Assembly (NCBI GenBank): GCA_013146195.2
Contig: CM028378.1
Coordinates: 91,694,295-91,758,294 of the forward strand
Source of the DNA: Codonopsis lanceolata
Lineage: Eukaryota; Streptophyta; Magnoliopsida; Asterales; Campanulaceae
Length of the DNA stretch: 64,000 bases
Direction: 5' to 3'
The number at the start of each line of letters is the position of its first letter. Positions within the stretch are counted from its first letter, which is position 1. The notes under the pieces were generated by a model. The model made no database searches. It was not told where the DNA came from and saw only the letters and a program-made list of their open reading frames with translations. This document shows positions 55,173 to 64,000 of this stretch, one piece after another. A program made the position numbers and the translations under genes.

Positions 55173-55738
55173 TTGGAAGCTAAGTATGTAGAGAAAGTGA
55201 ACTTTTAGAAGAGATTATGAAGAAATAGAAGGAGAATAAAAAAGTTGTAGGAAAAATAAAGAAGGTTGAGGTTGTGTATTTATAGGGGAGAAGGAAAAAA
55301 AAAAGAAAAAAGTTTTTTTTTTTTAAAAGACAAATAAACGGCCAGTTTAAATGGTAGGAAACGGCTACAAAATTTAATAGGAAACGACTATAAATTAAAA
55401 TCCCCACCCCCTCCCACACACCAATGGTAAAGTTGGCTTTAATTTAAAAATAATAATAATCAAACTGACACAAACAACAGAGCTGGGCTCCACCGATTCG
55501 CTCCTCTCACTCGCCGCCCCTTGCGTGAACTGCACGCGCCACACACAGGCCGTGTGTGACGCCCACCTCCCTGCCCCGCGTGCATTCTTCCTCCCATTTG
55601 GTTGGCTTCCAATTTTGGAAGAAAAAAATTTATCACTCCTCCATGTCAGCTTTGGAAGAAAATTTTGGAAGTGTTTCCATTGCAAAATGATAACTTCCAA
55701 TTTGGAAGTCTTTCCATGTCAGCTTAAGAAGAAGGCGT
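55173..55738 (-). mobile_element. 5' non-coding end of Harbinger-like element 2
   Basis: A TATA box (minus CCCTATAAATACAC, 55275-55288) lies ~105 bases upstream of the MYB start. Further up, the AAACGGC(C/T) motif occurs several times on the plus strand (55335-55390). The C-rich block and the two TTTGGAAG inverted motifs near 55610-55710 resemble MITE 5' sequence. The outer end reads TAAGAAGAAGG...GGTGCTCTTA near 55730. Confidence 0.65.
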
Positions 55739-56019
55739 TGGTGGTGCTCTTATTGTATAATCTTCTTACACAACTTCTTACACAAAAAATATTAAATTTA
55801 ACATCATCTAAATAAAAACAAAACCCCCACCCCCACCCCTACACACACACATGAGAAAGTGGGCGGCTGTCCCCTCACTCTCTCTCCTCCCACAGGTTCT
55901 TAAATAAGAATCCCTCACACTCCCGCTCTCCTAGGTGGACCAAAAAATATCCAATGTGGCCACTACACACATTTTCCAAAGCCCTAAGAATTTGGCTTTG
56001 CCAACAATGGGGATGCTCT
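55739..56019 (-). mobile_element. MITE, partial, joined to Harbinger-like element 2
   Basis: Contains TTGTATAATCTTCTTACACA through ACAATGGGGATGCTC, matching the right 280 bases of the MITE at 52718-53080. The left terminus is lost at the junction with GGTGCTCTTA. It is followed, as at 53081, by TAAGAGCATCACCAATGTTA, so both loci share a junction by duplication. Confidence 0.7.
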
Positions 56020-56054
56020 AAGAGCATCACCAATGTTATCTTTTTCACTTCTTA

Positions 56055-56816
56055 GAGCATCCTCAATGTGTATATTCTTAATACAACTTCTTAACTGGGT
56101 CCCACTGCCACCTACACACTTTTCTTTTCTTACACACTTAAAAATAAATCTTCCCATTGTATACTATGCTTACACAACTTCTTACACAAAAAATATTAAA
56201 TTTAACACCATCCCAAATAAAATAAAAATCCCTTCCCCCCCTTCCCCCTCACACACAACCCCCTGACACCGCCCACCTCCCCTCCTTTTTATGACAAATA
56301 GTAACTTCCTCATTAGGAAGTTAGAGCATCTCCAATGTTAAAATTTATATCAAATTCTTATACAACTTCTTAATTGGGTCCCACTGTCATCTACACATTT
56401 TTATCTTCTTACGCACTTAAGAATAAATCTTCCATTGTATACTATTCTTACACAACTTCTTACACAAAAAAATATTAAATTTAACATCAACCCAAATAAA
56501 ATAAAAATCCCTTCCCCCTTCCCCCCCCCCACACACAACCGCCGACATCCCCTGCCCACCTCCCTTCCTTTTGCAGGTTCTTATTGAAGAAGTGAACCTA
56601 TCTTTCTCTCTCCTAATGGCCATTTACTCCCCTCTTCTCTCTCCCAATGTCCACTATGCACAATAACCTAAGCTCTAAGAAATTCGCAAAGGAAACAATA
56701 GGGATGCTCTTATATCTCTTTCTCTCTCCTATTTGTACAAAGTCCTATCCTATGTGGCAATTGGGCACAATTTTTAATGCATTAAGAAGTGTACAAATTG
56801 AACAATGGAGATGCTC
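56055..56816 (-). mobile_element. Tourist-like MITE, outer member of a nest
   Basis: The left end is GAGCATCCTCAATGTGTA after TTA (56052-56054). The right end is AACAATGGAGATGCTC before TTA (56817-56819). Removing the inner element (56324-56709 plus one TTA) restores a ~373-base MITE with CTTCCTCATTAGGAAG continuing into TATCTCTTTCTCTCTCCTAT. Confidence 0.85.
56324..56709 (-). mobile_element. Tourist-like MITE, inner member of a nest
   Basis: Termini are GAGCATCTCCAATGTTAA and AACAATAGGGATGCTC. TTA lies at 56321-56323 and 56710-56712. Length is 386 bases. It inserted at TTA just after the GGAAG palindrome of the outer MITE. Confidence 0.88.
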
Positions 56817-57162
56817 TTATTGCTTGGAGAAGTGTGAAGATAATGCCAATTAGGAGAGAGATATAGACACCTAGGAGAGAAATGAATTTCACTTCCTAAA
56901 AGGAAGTTGGCCTTGAGGAATGGAGTGTGAGGAGGAGGGGGTGGCTGGTTTAAGGGACGGGGGCTGTCAGAGAGAGAGGAAGAAAGTGGGCAGCCACTTG
57001 TGGGGTGTGGGGGGGGTGAAGGGTTTTGTTTTTAGTAGATGGTGTTAAATTTAATATTTTTTTTGTAACAAGTTGTGTAAGAAGATTATAACATTGAGGG
57101 ATGCTCTAAGAATATACAACATTGAGGATGCTCTAACAGTGATAATGCTAAGGTGTCCACAT
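56624..57162. repeat. segmental duplicate of 58995-59722, copy 1
   Basis: ATGGCCATTTACTCCCCTCT at 56624 and everything to the GGTGTCCACATAGCATGAT at 57170 recur at 58995-59722. This includes a MITE end, GAACAATGGAGATGCTCTTA, TTGCTTGGAGAAGTGTGAAG, and a forward MITE 3' part (CTTCCTAAAAGGAAGTTGGC, GGACGGGGGCTGTCAGAGAG). Copy 2 has an extra internal duplication (59262-59420). Confidence 0.85.
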
Positions 57163-57170
57163 AGCATGAT

Positions 57171-57730
57171 CAAGGTTCTAAAAATCGTTGGGCGGTCACT
57201 AGGCGGCACACTAGCGCCTAGCGCCTAGGAGACTAGTCGGGGCGTAGTCGGGGCCTAAAATTAAGACATAATTACCATTTTTTTGATAATTTACATCAAA
57301 GATCAAACACATTGAATACAAATTTAATTTTTTTATGTTTATTATTTTATCAAACACTTGTCTATATTTGTAAAATGAACAAAAATATACAAACATACCA
57401 TTAATCTCAATTCTCAACAACCCCAAAGCAATAAACCAGCCAAGTTTAGAACAAAAAACAAAAAAGATATTACTCTAATTCGCCCCCCATTACCTCCTTC
57501 TCTGCCTAACCATTACCACTTCCCCTTCCTTCTCTAGTTCGTCCCCCCTTCCTTCTCCGGTCACCGCATGCCACAAAATCAAACTACAAAAATAAATTAA
57601 GGTCGCCGAGGTTTGGCGTAGACGCCGACTTGGTCGATTAGGCGATGAATAAGAAAGTCGTGGCGATAGAGAGGGGCCTAGCGCCTAGGCGGGGCCTAGG
57701 CGGAGCTAGGCGGGGAGTTTTAGAACACTG
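57171..57730 (+). mobile_element. hAT-like non-autonomous element with 8-bp target duplication
   Basis: The left end is CAAGGTTCTAAAAATCG. The right end reversed is CAGTGTTCTAAAACTCC. AGCATGAT flanks both sides (57163-57170 and 57731-57738). An 8-bp duplication and CA...TG ends of this type are the mark of hAT elements. The duplicated locus near 59711 has the uninterrupted sequence CATAGCATGATACAAGTTCA, a paralogous empty site. Length is 560 bases. Both ends are rich in GCCTAGG/CTAGGCGG repeats. No transposase. Confidence 0.95.
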
Positions 57731-57738
57731 AGCATGAT

Positions 57739-58179
57739 ACAAGTTCATGTAACTTTTTTTTTTTTAAGAATATTTGTTTTCCTTCACATATTTTGCTCTT
57801 ATAAAGTTTTGTTTTAATTTAATTATATTTTGTTTACCACTTTCTTTTCTTTACCCTTCCAAAGCTTAGGGTACACCATTATTTTAGTATGTCCCTTGCA
57901 GCCTCATGTTAAAACTTATATCAACTCCTTATACAACTTCTTAACTGGGTCCCACTGCCACCTACACATTTTTCTCTTCTTACACACTTAAGAATAAATT
58001 TTCCCATTGTATACTATTCTTACACAACTTCTTACACAAAAAATATTAAATTTAACACCAACCCAAATAAAAAAAAATCCCTTCCCCCCCGCCACACACA
58101 ACCGTCGACAGCCCCTGCCCACCTCCCTTCCTTTTGCAGGTTCTTATTGAAGAAGTGAACCTCTCTTTCTCTCTCCTAA
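57739..58179. other. MITE fragments
   Basis: Begins AT-rich (GAATATTTGTTTTCCTTCAC, as also near 25930 and 24460). From ~57906 it carries the left half of a reverse MITE (ACTTCTTAACTGGGTCCC to CCTCCCTTCCTTTTGCAGG) without a clear terminus. The 58180 element interrupts it. Confidence 0.6.
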
Positions 58180-58991
58180 GAGCAACTCCAATGGGAGTTG
58201 TTGAAAAGGTTTATGAGCAGCATGAATGGTTTATGACCATTGGAGTGCTCCACGTCACCATACCAATTTTGCAAAAGCTTCATGCCCATGGACCGGTTTA
58301 TGAGTTGCTTGGTCAGCAACGTACTGCATTTTTTGCAGTGAATTGTCGGCAGCAACTGTAGGTTTAAAAAAAAAACTGTACAACGGAAAAATTAACTGTA
58401 CAACGGTAAAAAAATAACGTTAATAAAAAAATTCTATAAATTGATTTCCAATTTTTTTTACACAAATTCATCTATCTTTTTTCATTCTCTACATTTTCTC
58501 ATTCTCTACACAAATTCTTATTTACACTTCTTTTGTTATGGATAATAATTTTTTTACAAATTTATTGAACTATAATGTCGACGATTTTGCGAATGCCGAA
58601 ACTACTCCGAATTTTTCAGCTCCGTCGAATATTCAAGGTCCGCCAAATATTCGAGCTTCGCCAAATCTATATTATTACTAATAAATATTTACGAATAAAA
58701 ATATATTTATGAATAAAAATATTTTTTTCAAAGATAAAATTTAAAAATATATAAATTATTTTTTAGACGTATTATATTTGTTCTATAAATATTTATGCTT
58801 TAAAACTATATATTTATTTTTGAAAATAAATGTATATTGGGAAAGAATAAAATATTTAGTTGTGGGTCCATGCTATAAAGCTTTTATGAGTTTATGTATA
58901 GTGGAGAATATGTTTATTGAAAAAATGTTTATAAGGCGATGACGTGACAGTGGGAATAAACCTTTTCACAGGTCCTTGACTGTGGATGCCT
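58180..58991 (+). mobile_element. Harbinger-like deletion derivative containing the MYB gene start
   Basis: Starts GAGCAACTCCAATGG after TAA (58177-58179) and ends GTGGATGCCT before TAA (58992-58994). The duplicated locus at 56617-56630 has the empty site CTCTCTCCTAATGGCC, which confirms the insertion. It contains a promoter-like stretch (ACAACGG twice, TTCTATAAATTG near 58430), the 47-codon ORF at 58538, and AT-rich sequence. The 3' part contains TATAGTGGAGAATATGTTTA and GACGTGACAGTGGG. Length is 812 bases. Confidence 0.85.
58538..58681 (+). CDS. 47-codon N-terminal remnant of the Harbinger MYB-like protein
   Basis: It reads MDNNFFTNLLNYN, then TTPNFSAPSNIQGPPNIR, and ends YYY at TAA. The start resembles MDPRDTHFFQNLLNSS of the copy at 55172, and the Asn/Pro-rich tail resembles the PNVPNYPNF region. 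The DNA-binding domain is deleted. It lies ~105 bases downstream of a TATAAAT motif (58433). It is probably not functional alone. Confidence 0.55.
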   Translation: MDNNFFTNLLNYNVDDFANAETTPNFSAPSNIQGPPNIRASPNLYYY

Positions 58992-58994
58992 TAA

Positions 58995-59722
58995 TGGCCA
59001 TTTACTCCCCTCTTCTCTCTCCTAATGTCCACTATGCACACTAACCTAAGCTCTAAGAGTTCGCAAAGGAAACAATGGGGATGCTCTTATATCTCTTTAT
59101 CTCTCCTATTTGTACAAAGTCCTATCCTATGTGGCAATTGGGCACAATTTTTAATGCATTGAGAAGTGTACAAATTGAACAATGGAGATGCTCTTATTGC
59201 TTGGAGAAGTGTGAAGATAATGCCAATTAGGAGAGGGATATAAGATTTATTTTTAAGTGTGTAAGAAGAGAAAAATGAGGATGCTCTTATATATCTTTCT
59301 CTCTTCTATTTGTACCAAGTCCTATCCTATGTAGCAATTGGGCACAATTTTTAATGCATTAAGAAGTGTACAAATTGAACAATGGAGATACTATTATTGC
59401 TTGGAGAAGTATGAAGATAATGCCAATTAGGAGAGAGATATAGACACCTAGGAAAGAGAAATGAATTTCACTTCCTAAAAGGAAGTTGGCCTTGGGGAAT
59501 GGAGTGTGAGGGGGAGGGGGGCGGCTGGTTTAAGGGACGGGGGCTGTCAGAGAGAGAGGAAGAAAGTGGGCAGCCACTTGTGGGGTGTGGGGGGTTGAAT
59601 GGTTTTGTTTTTAATAGATGGTGTTAAATTAAAAAAAAAATTTGTAAAAAATTATGTAAGAAGATTATAACATTGAGGGATGCTCTAACAATGATAATGC
59701 TATGGTGTCCACATAGCATGAT
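58995..59722. repeat. segmental duplicate of 56624-57162, copy 2
   Basis: Matches copy 1 (see there). An internal segment (ATGCTCTTATATCTCTTTCT to TGCCAATTAGGAGAG) is present twice, at about 59080-59235 and 59282-59432, with the join at GTGTGTAAGAAGAGAAAAAT, a MITE block. The end (CACATAGCATGATACAAG) is the empty site of the hAT-like insertion. Confidence 0.85.
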
Positions 59723-59734
59723 ACAAGTTCATAT

Positions 59735-59946
59735 TGTCATGAAAGTCAAGAGCCTATGTATAGGCATGTGAACATTGCAGTAAATGGCCAGAGTATTGCT
59801 CTCTGTAATGCTCTATTATTTGCGTCCCTCCTTCGGCTATAAATACCGAGGAGTGGAATGCTATTGCAACGATGGAATCCTCTGAATAATTCTCTCTCTC
59901 TCTTTCTCTCATACTCTTCGTTATATTTTGTGGTTACTTTATAACA
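59735..59946 (+). mobile_element. 5' LTR of Ty1/copia element
   Basis: Starts TGTCATGAAAGTC and ends TTTATAACA. It has a TATA box (GGCTATAAATACCGAG, 59837-59852) and a CT-rich R region, and is followed by CGTTATCAGCACGA in the usual primer-binding position. Length is 212 bases. The 3' LTR lies outside the window. It is related to the minus-strand LTRs at 16346-16602 and 22299-22544. Confidence 0.75.
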
Positions 59947-60901
59947 CGTTATCAGCACGATTGTTTTACTGTTAACAATCCCAATCGGTAAAATTTTCTA
60001 CCGATATATTATTTATTTTATGTCTCTGTTTTACTTCAATATATATCGTATATCACCATTATTAAGAAAAGGTTGGCTGAGCCACCGTCGATAATATATG
60101 GTGAGATGACGAAATAATAATTTATTATTTAACGCATAATATATATGTTCGTTGATGCTTGTGCGGAAATAACCCCAAGCTATAAACTGAATATTTATAT
60201 ATATACATACATTTTAATTTTATGAATAACTTTATATACATATATGTTTATTACTGACTTACAAACACCCACAGAAAGGCTTGCCGAGTAGCGTGACGTG
60301 AATATATATGTATGCTATATAATAGCTGTATAAAGTTGACTGACAAATATTAATGCGGAGTTATTATATTTATTGTTCCTAATAAGTTTTATATTTATTC
60401 ATAATATAAATGCAATTCTATTAAATTAGAATTTTTACATTTTTACCCCTATCATATAACGGCTATATAACGGCTATAAACGGCTAGTTACTGATTTTTA
60501 TTTATCTCCTCCAACGGTAATAAACGGCTAGTTAACGGTCATAAACGGTCATTTTTCTCTCCATATATACCGTAACATTTTAATAGATTACTCACATTTT
60601 TACTATCTCCTTACAAATTCTCAATATCATATATTCTTCTACAAAAATGTTCCCTCCAATGTTGATGATTATTATCATACTTGTTATTGCATGCACTGCA
60701 ATGGTTTTTGTTGCTGAATTCCCTCCAAATGATTTTGAGATTTTTATTATCCTTCTTTGTATCATGTATGTCCTGTTAGCAATTACAATAGCTTTCAACA
60801 TGCATTTTAACATGTACTGATTGATTATCGTATGAATAAAATTTCCATGTCATCATTTTATTAATATATATATGTTTCATTTTTATAGTTTTTCTTCACA
60901 A
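59947..60901 (+). mobile_element. copia leader region
   Basis: A ~950-base leader between LTR and gag, AT-rich. It contains an ATCGGTA...TACCGAT inverted repeat (59986-60005), also present in the truncated copy at 22230-22275. An AACGG-rich block lies at 60466-60555, followed by CATATATACC (60561) and a 57-codon hydrophobic ORF. Confidence 0.65.
60647..60820 (+). CDS. 57-residue two-helix hydrophobic ORF in copia leader
   Basis: Starts at ATG 60647 (MFPPMLMIIIILVIACTAMV) and ends HFNMY at TGA 60818-60820. Two hydrophobic stretches (residues ~5-23 and ~31-50) flank a short acidic loop (AEFPPNDFE), so it would be a small two-pass membrane protein. The codons are clean, while gag and pol nearby are broken. 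A TATA-like CATATATACC lies ~85 bases upstream and AATAAA ~15 bases downstream. It is not a known copia protein. It could be a captured gene or chance. Confidence 0.35.
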   Translation: MFPPMLMIIIILVIACTAMVFVAEFPPNDFEIFIILLCIMYVLLAITIAFNMHFNMY

Positions 60902-61534
60902 ATGGCAAACATTGCTAAGCTTGAATTTGAAAGGCTCGACATAACTGGGAAAAAATATATGTCTTGGAAAATAGATGCCGAAACCCACCTGGCCGCCAGA
61001 AGCCTCGAAAATACTATCCAACAAAGTAATAGTGAATGGATAAGTAATCAACAACGGACTCAAGCCATGATTTTCCTACGACACCACGTCCACGAGGACC
61101 TAAAGATGGAGTACCTCACGGTGAATGATCCACTCGTCTTTTGGGAGAGTTTGAACGAAAGATATGACCATTTGAGAACGGCCATTCTCCCAAAAGCACA
61201 CTATGATTGGATTCATATCCGCCTACAAGATTTTAAAACCATTAATGAATATAGTTCAATGATGTATAGAATAACCTCACAGTTGAAATTATGTGGGGAA
61301 ACCATCACTGAATATGATATGTTGGAGAAGACTTTCTCCACATTTCATGCCTCGAATATGCTCCCCGCAAAGAATATCGAGAGAAGGGTTTTAAAAGGTA
61401 CTCAATTGATCTCTTGCCTACTTGTAGTCGAACAAAATAATGAGATTCTAATGAAGAATCATGAATCTCGATCGATCAAATTTCATTCCCCCAAGCGAAT
61501 GGGACTATGTATGATGAAGGCCAAGCCATGGTAG
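60902..61534 (+). pseudogene. copia Gag (UBN2-type), broken
   Basis: Starts MANIAKLEFERLDITGKKYMSW and shows the family blocks AMIFLRHHVHEDLKMEYLTV, PLVFWESLNERYDHLRT, YDWIHIRLQDFKTINEYSS, ITSQLKLCGETITEYDMLEK and LISCLLVVEQNNEILMKNHE. The frame fails after ~210 codons, where the family enters an Arg/Gly-rich nucleic-acid-binding stretch. Confidence 0.92.
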
Positions 61535-61963
61535 TGGTCGTGGTCGCGGTCGTGGTCGAGGCCAAGGAAATCATGGACAAGGCGGGGTCGTGGTCGAAAT
61601 CAAGGCCGAGGAAGAGGCCGCGACGAAATAATTTCGCCGCCATCATCATCATCCGTATAATGGAAATTCCTCTCGCCACCGAAGTGGAACGTAGATGATG
61701 ATAGAAACACCTCCTCGAGTAGGCAAAATGTGCGCCCAAACAATGAAGAGAGTTCATGTTTTAGGTGTGGCATGACAGCCACTGGCACGCACATGCCGAA
61801 CGGCCAAACATCTAGTTGATCTTTATGAGAGATCACAAAAAGGAAAGAATGTAGAGACAAATTTCCTTGAAAATGATCCTCAAGATCTTCATTTTGATTT
61901 CGGTGATATGGTTAACGTCGACATGACCAATACCATTAGTGATGATATTGGTCATGAACAATA
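61535..61963 (+). pseudogene. copia Gag C-terminus with RGG stretch and zinc knuckle
   Basis: Out of frame with the main Gag ORF. A GRGRGRGRGQG-like stretch (about 61530-61630) is followed by ESSCFRCGM (61748), the first half of a CCHC knuckle. A frameshift inside it separates the CHWH-type part from HLVDLYERSQKGK and NVETNFLENDPQDLHFD. Stop at 61963. Confidence 0.8.
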
Positions 61964-62159
61964 AATGAACATAGGAATGAAGCTATGGTCCGAGTTTAAG
62001 ATAAAAGTCAGGAAAAAGTAACATGTTGTTATGTAGGAACATTATCTCGCTTTTTCTATGTATACTAGCATGCTTACAATAAAGTTTATATATGCATTTT
62101 GCATTCAATGTGTTATCATATTTATTCATCTTATTTTACTTTCTCTCATATTGAAATAG

Positions 62160-63600
62160 ATCACAAATATGTCTCGAATCCAAAATCCAAGGAGGAGATT
62201 TATGTCTTGCATACGCTACTACGCATACCATACTTAAAAATAAGAAATATTTTTCTTATCTAAAAATTGACAATGCTAATGTCAACACTATATCCGTAAT
62301 GCCAAAATAATTGAAGGATTTGGCAAAGCAATTTTCCTAATGCCCGGAGGCACGAAATTCATGAATAAATAATGCATTATTCTCTCCTAAGTCTCAAAGA
62401 AACTTGTTAAGTTTCAAAGACATTCGTCTCGAATGGATATCATATTGAGACTATGAATAAGGGAATGATGAATATCTCAGATTACCTCAAACACTTCCTA
62501 AGCAAGTGTATATTGGAGAAATTGTCATCTCTATCATCCGGATTGTATAGTACAATCATAAGAATATTTGAATCATATTCTACAAGAAACCCGAAGTTTA
62601 TCAAACATTTAAAGCCCGGCATGATAGATTGGGGCATCCAGATCAATAATGATGCGTAGAATTATAGAGAATTCTAGTGGTCATCCATTGAAAAACCGTA
62701 AGATTTTTCAATCTAATGAACTCCTTTGTGAGGCTTGTTCTCAAGGAAAGTTGATAATTAGACCATCACCAACTAAAGTTGGATATGAATCACCATCGCT
62801 TTTGGAACGAATTCGTGGTGATATATGTGGACCTATCCATCCACTAAGTGGACCATTCCAATACTTTATGGTATTGATTGATGCTTCTAGCAAATGGTCG
62901 CACGTATGTCTATTATCAACTCGTAATACGGCATTTGCCAAATTCCTTGCACAAATAATCAAGCCGAGAGCACAATTCCCGCATTATATGATCAAGAAAG
63001 TGAGACTTGATAATGCCGGTGAATTTACATCTCAAGCATTCAATGATTATTGTATGGCAATAGGACCGATGTTGAACATCCAAGAGCCCATGTTCATACA
63101 CAAAATGGTTTGGCCGAATCGTTGATCAAACGTATTCAACTTATTGCCGCACCATTAATGATGAGAACAAAGCCGCCTACTGTATGGGGTCATGTTGTTT
63201 TACATGCAACCGACCGATTCGCCTCAAAGCCAAGTGCATATCATAAATACTCCCTAATACGCTTGGCATTCTAGAGCCGAATCTATCCCATCTAAGAGTT
63301 TTTGGTTGTGCGGTATATGTACCAATTGCTCCACCACAACGCACAAAGATGGGACCACAAAGGAGATTGGGAGTATATGTTGGGTATGAATCCCCTTCTA
63401 TAATAAAATATCTTGAACCAAAAACGGTGACGCCTTTACGGCACGCTTTGCCGATTGTCATTTTAATGAAGACAAGTTTCCACCTTTAGGTGAAGAGGGA
63501 AACAAGTGGGAAGAGAGATCAAGTGGTGCACATCATCGTTATTGCACCTTGACCCTCCCACAAAGCAACGTGAACTGAAGTTCAAAAGATCATACATTTA
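62160..63600 (+). pseudogene. copia protease remnant and integrase
   Basis: Around 62200, GGDLCLAYATTTHTIL corresponds to the copia protease active site, with the expected Asp lost. The 62450-62650 frame matches the pre-integrase region, with the zinc-binding HDRLGHP split by a frameshift near 62620. The 158-codon frame at 62649-63125 carries CEACSQGK, then the integrase core with Asp in RGDICGP and Asp in RLDNAGEFTSQAF. After another frameshift near 63060 the Glu segment (HTQNGLAESLIKR) follows, then frames with FGCAVYVPIAPPQRTKMGPQ and YVGYESPSIIKYLEP. It is inactive. Confidence 0.88.
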
Positions 63601-64000
63601 CAAAATGTAGCGAATCATTGCCGATGCATTTATAGATACAAAGAGAGTGACAAAGTCACATGTAGCCGCTATAAATGCTCCCGCCCGAATTGAAATACCA
63701 AAAGGGCCGCTAAATGATAAAATGGCAATGAATCTAAGACACGCCAAGCGTGGACGACCCATTGGTTCAAAGGATAAAAATCCTCGCAAAAGGAAAGTGA
63801 TTGAAAATCCCCAATCACATGAAAGTGTTCCAAAGAAACACACGATCGTGAAATTGTTCCGTAAGAAACACACGATCATGCAAATCTAGTAAGCCCCGCA
63901 GTAATGATAACCATGAGATTTCCATTAATTACATATGTAATGGAAAAATATGGAACCGAGATGAAATGGAGAATATTGATGATATATTCTCTTATTCGGT
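63601..64000 (+). pseudogene. copia integrase tail to start of reverse transcriptase, cut by window end
   Basis: An 80-codon frame (63647-63889) reads TKSHVAAINAPARIEIP, then KRGRPIGSKDKNPRKRK, a basic tail common before the RT in this family. The last bases give IWNRDEMENIDDIFSYS-type sequence, the approach to RT. The catalytic RT motif lies beyond the window. Confidence 0.8.

Noticed and set aside
61476..61860. Minus-strand 86-93 codon frames
   Set aside because: They are antisense shadows of the Arg/Gly-rich Gag tail and zinc knuckle.

Overview
The window is nuclear DNA of a flowering plant, most likely a eudicot with a large, transposon-rich genome. The evidence is Ty3/gypsy and Ty1/copia pol relics, PIF/Harbinger-type MITEs, hAT-like and MULE-like elements, plant-type introns, fragments of plant-style profilin and polyprenyl diphosphate synthase genes, and a eukaryotic initiator tRNA-Met gene. 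I see no intact long protein-coding cellular gene. The only gene I regard as certainly functional-looking is the tRNA at 50079-50150. The best protein-gene candidates are three tandem copies of a small, single-pass membrane or secreted peptide (2122-2373, 4136-4393, 6194-6451), each behind a well-formed 5' UTR intron.

Layout. 1-1140 is unassigned. 1284-7575 is a tandem array of ~2.03 kb units carrying the peptide gene. 7996-9563 holds a dispersed repeat (second copy at 47348-48480) joined to exon fragments of a solanesyl/polyprenyl diphosphate synthase and of profilin, a chimaera typical of gene capture by DNA transposons. 9564-13070 is mostly unrecognised. 13075-14012 is a gypsy integrase relic, followed by a 93-bp higher-order repeat of small hairpins (14101-14502). 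14838-22544 is nested LTR sequence: a truncated Tat-like LTR, a copia LTR, a solo gypsy LTR with perfect TGAGG duplications (16658-18789), a second probable solo LTR (19118-21792), and a truncated copia 5' end.

22612-29011 is packed with Tourist/Harbinger-like MITEs, nested, inverted and tandem, with TAA/TTA target duplications. 29098-30452 is a gypsy RNase H/integrase relic, cut by a 61-bp tandem repeat (30453-31457). This leads into an ~11 kb array of a ~322-bp satellite (31458-42519), with higher-order structure and one internal inversion near 40.0 kb. 42520-46510 is an internally deleted gypsy element plus a 1.39 kb tandem duplication containing ~403-bp repeats with a covarying hairpin.

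46730-59734 alternates MITEs, a MULE-like element, the tRNA gene, two decayed Harbinger elements that encode a MYB/trihelix-like protein (50967-52275, 53844-55172), a hAT-like element with a paralogous empty site (57171-57730), and a Harbinger derivative that still holds the first codons of that protein. 59735-64000 is a degenerate Ty1/copia element running off the window: LTR, leader with an unexpected 57-codon hydrophobic ORF, gag, zinc knuckle, integrase and the start of RT.

Most of the sequence is therefore explained by transposition and tandem amplification. The Harbinger MYB elements share termini with the MITEs and probably belong to the same mobilisation system, but no transposase gene is present here.
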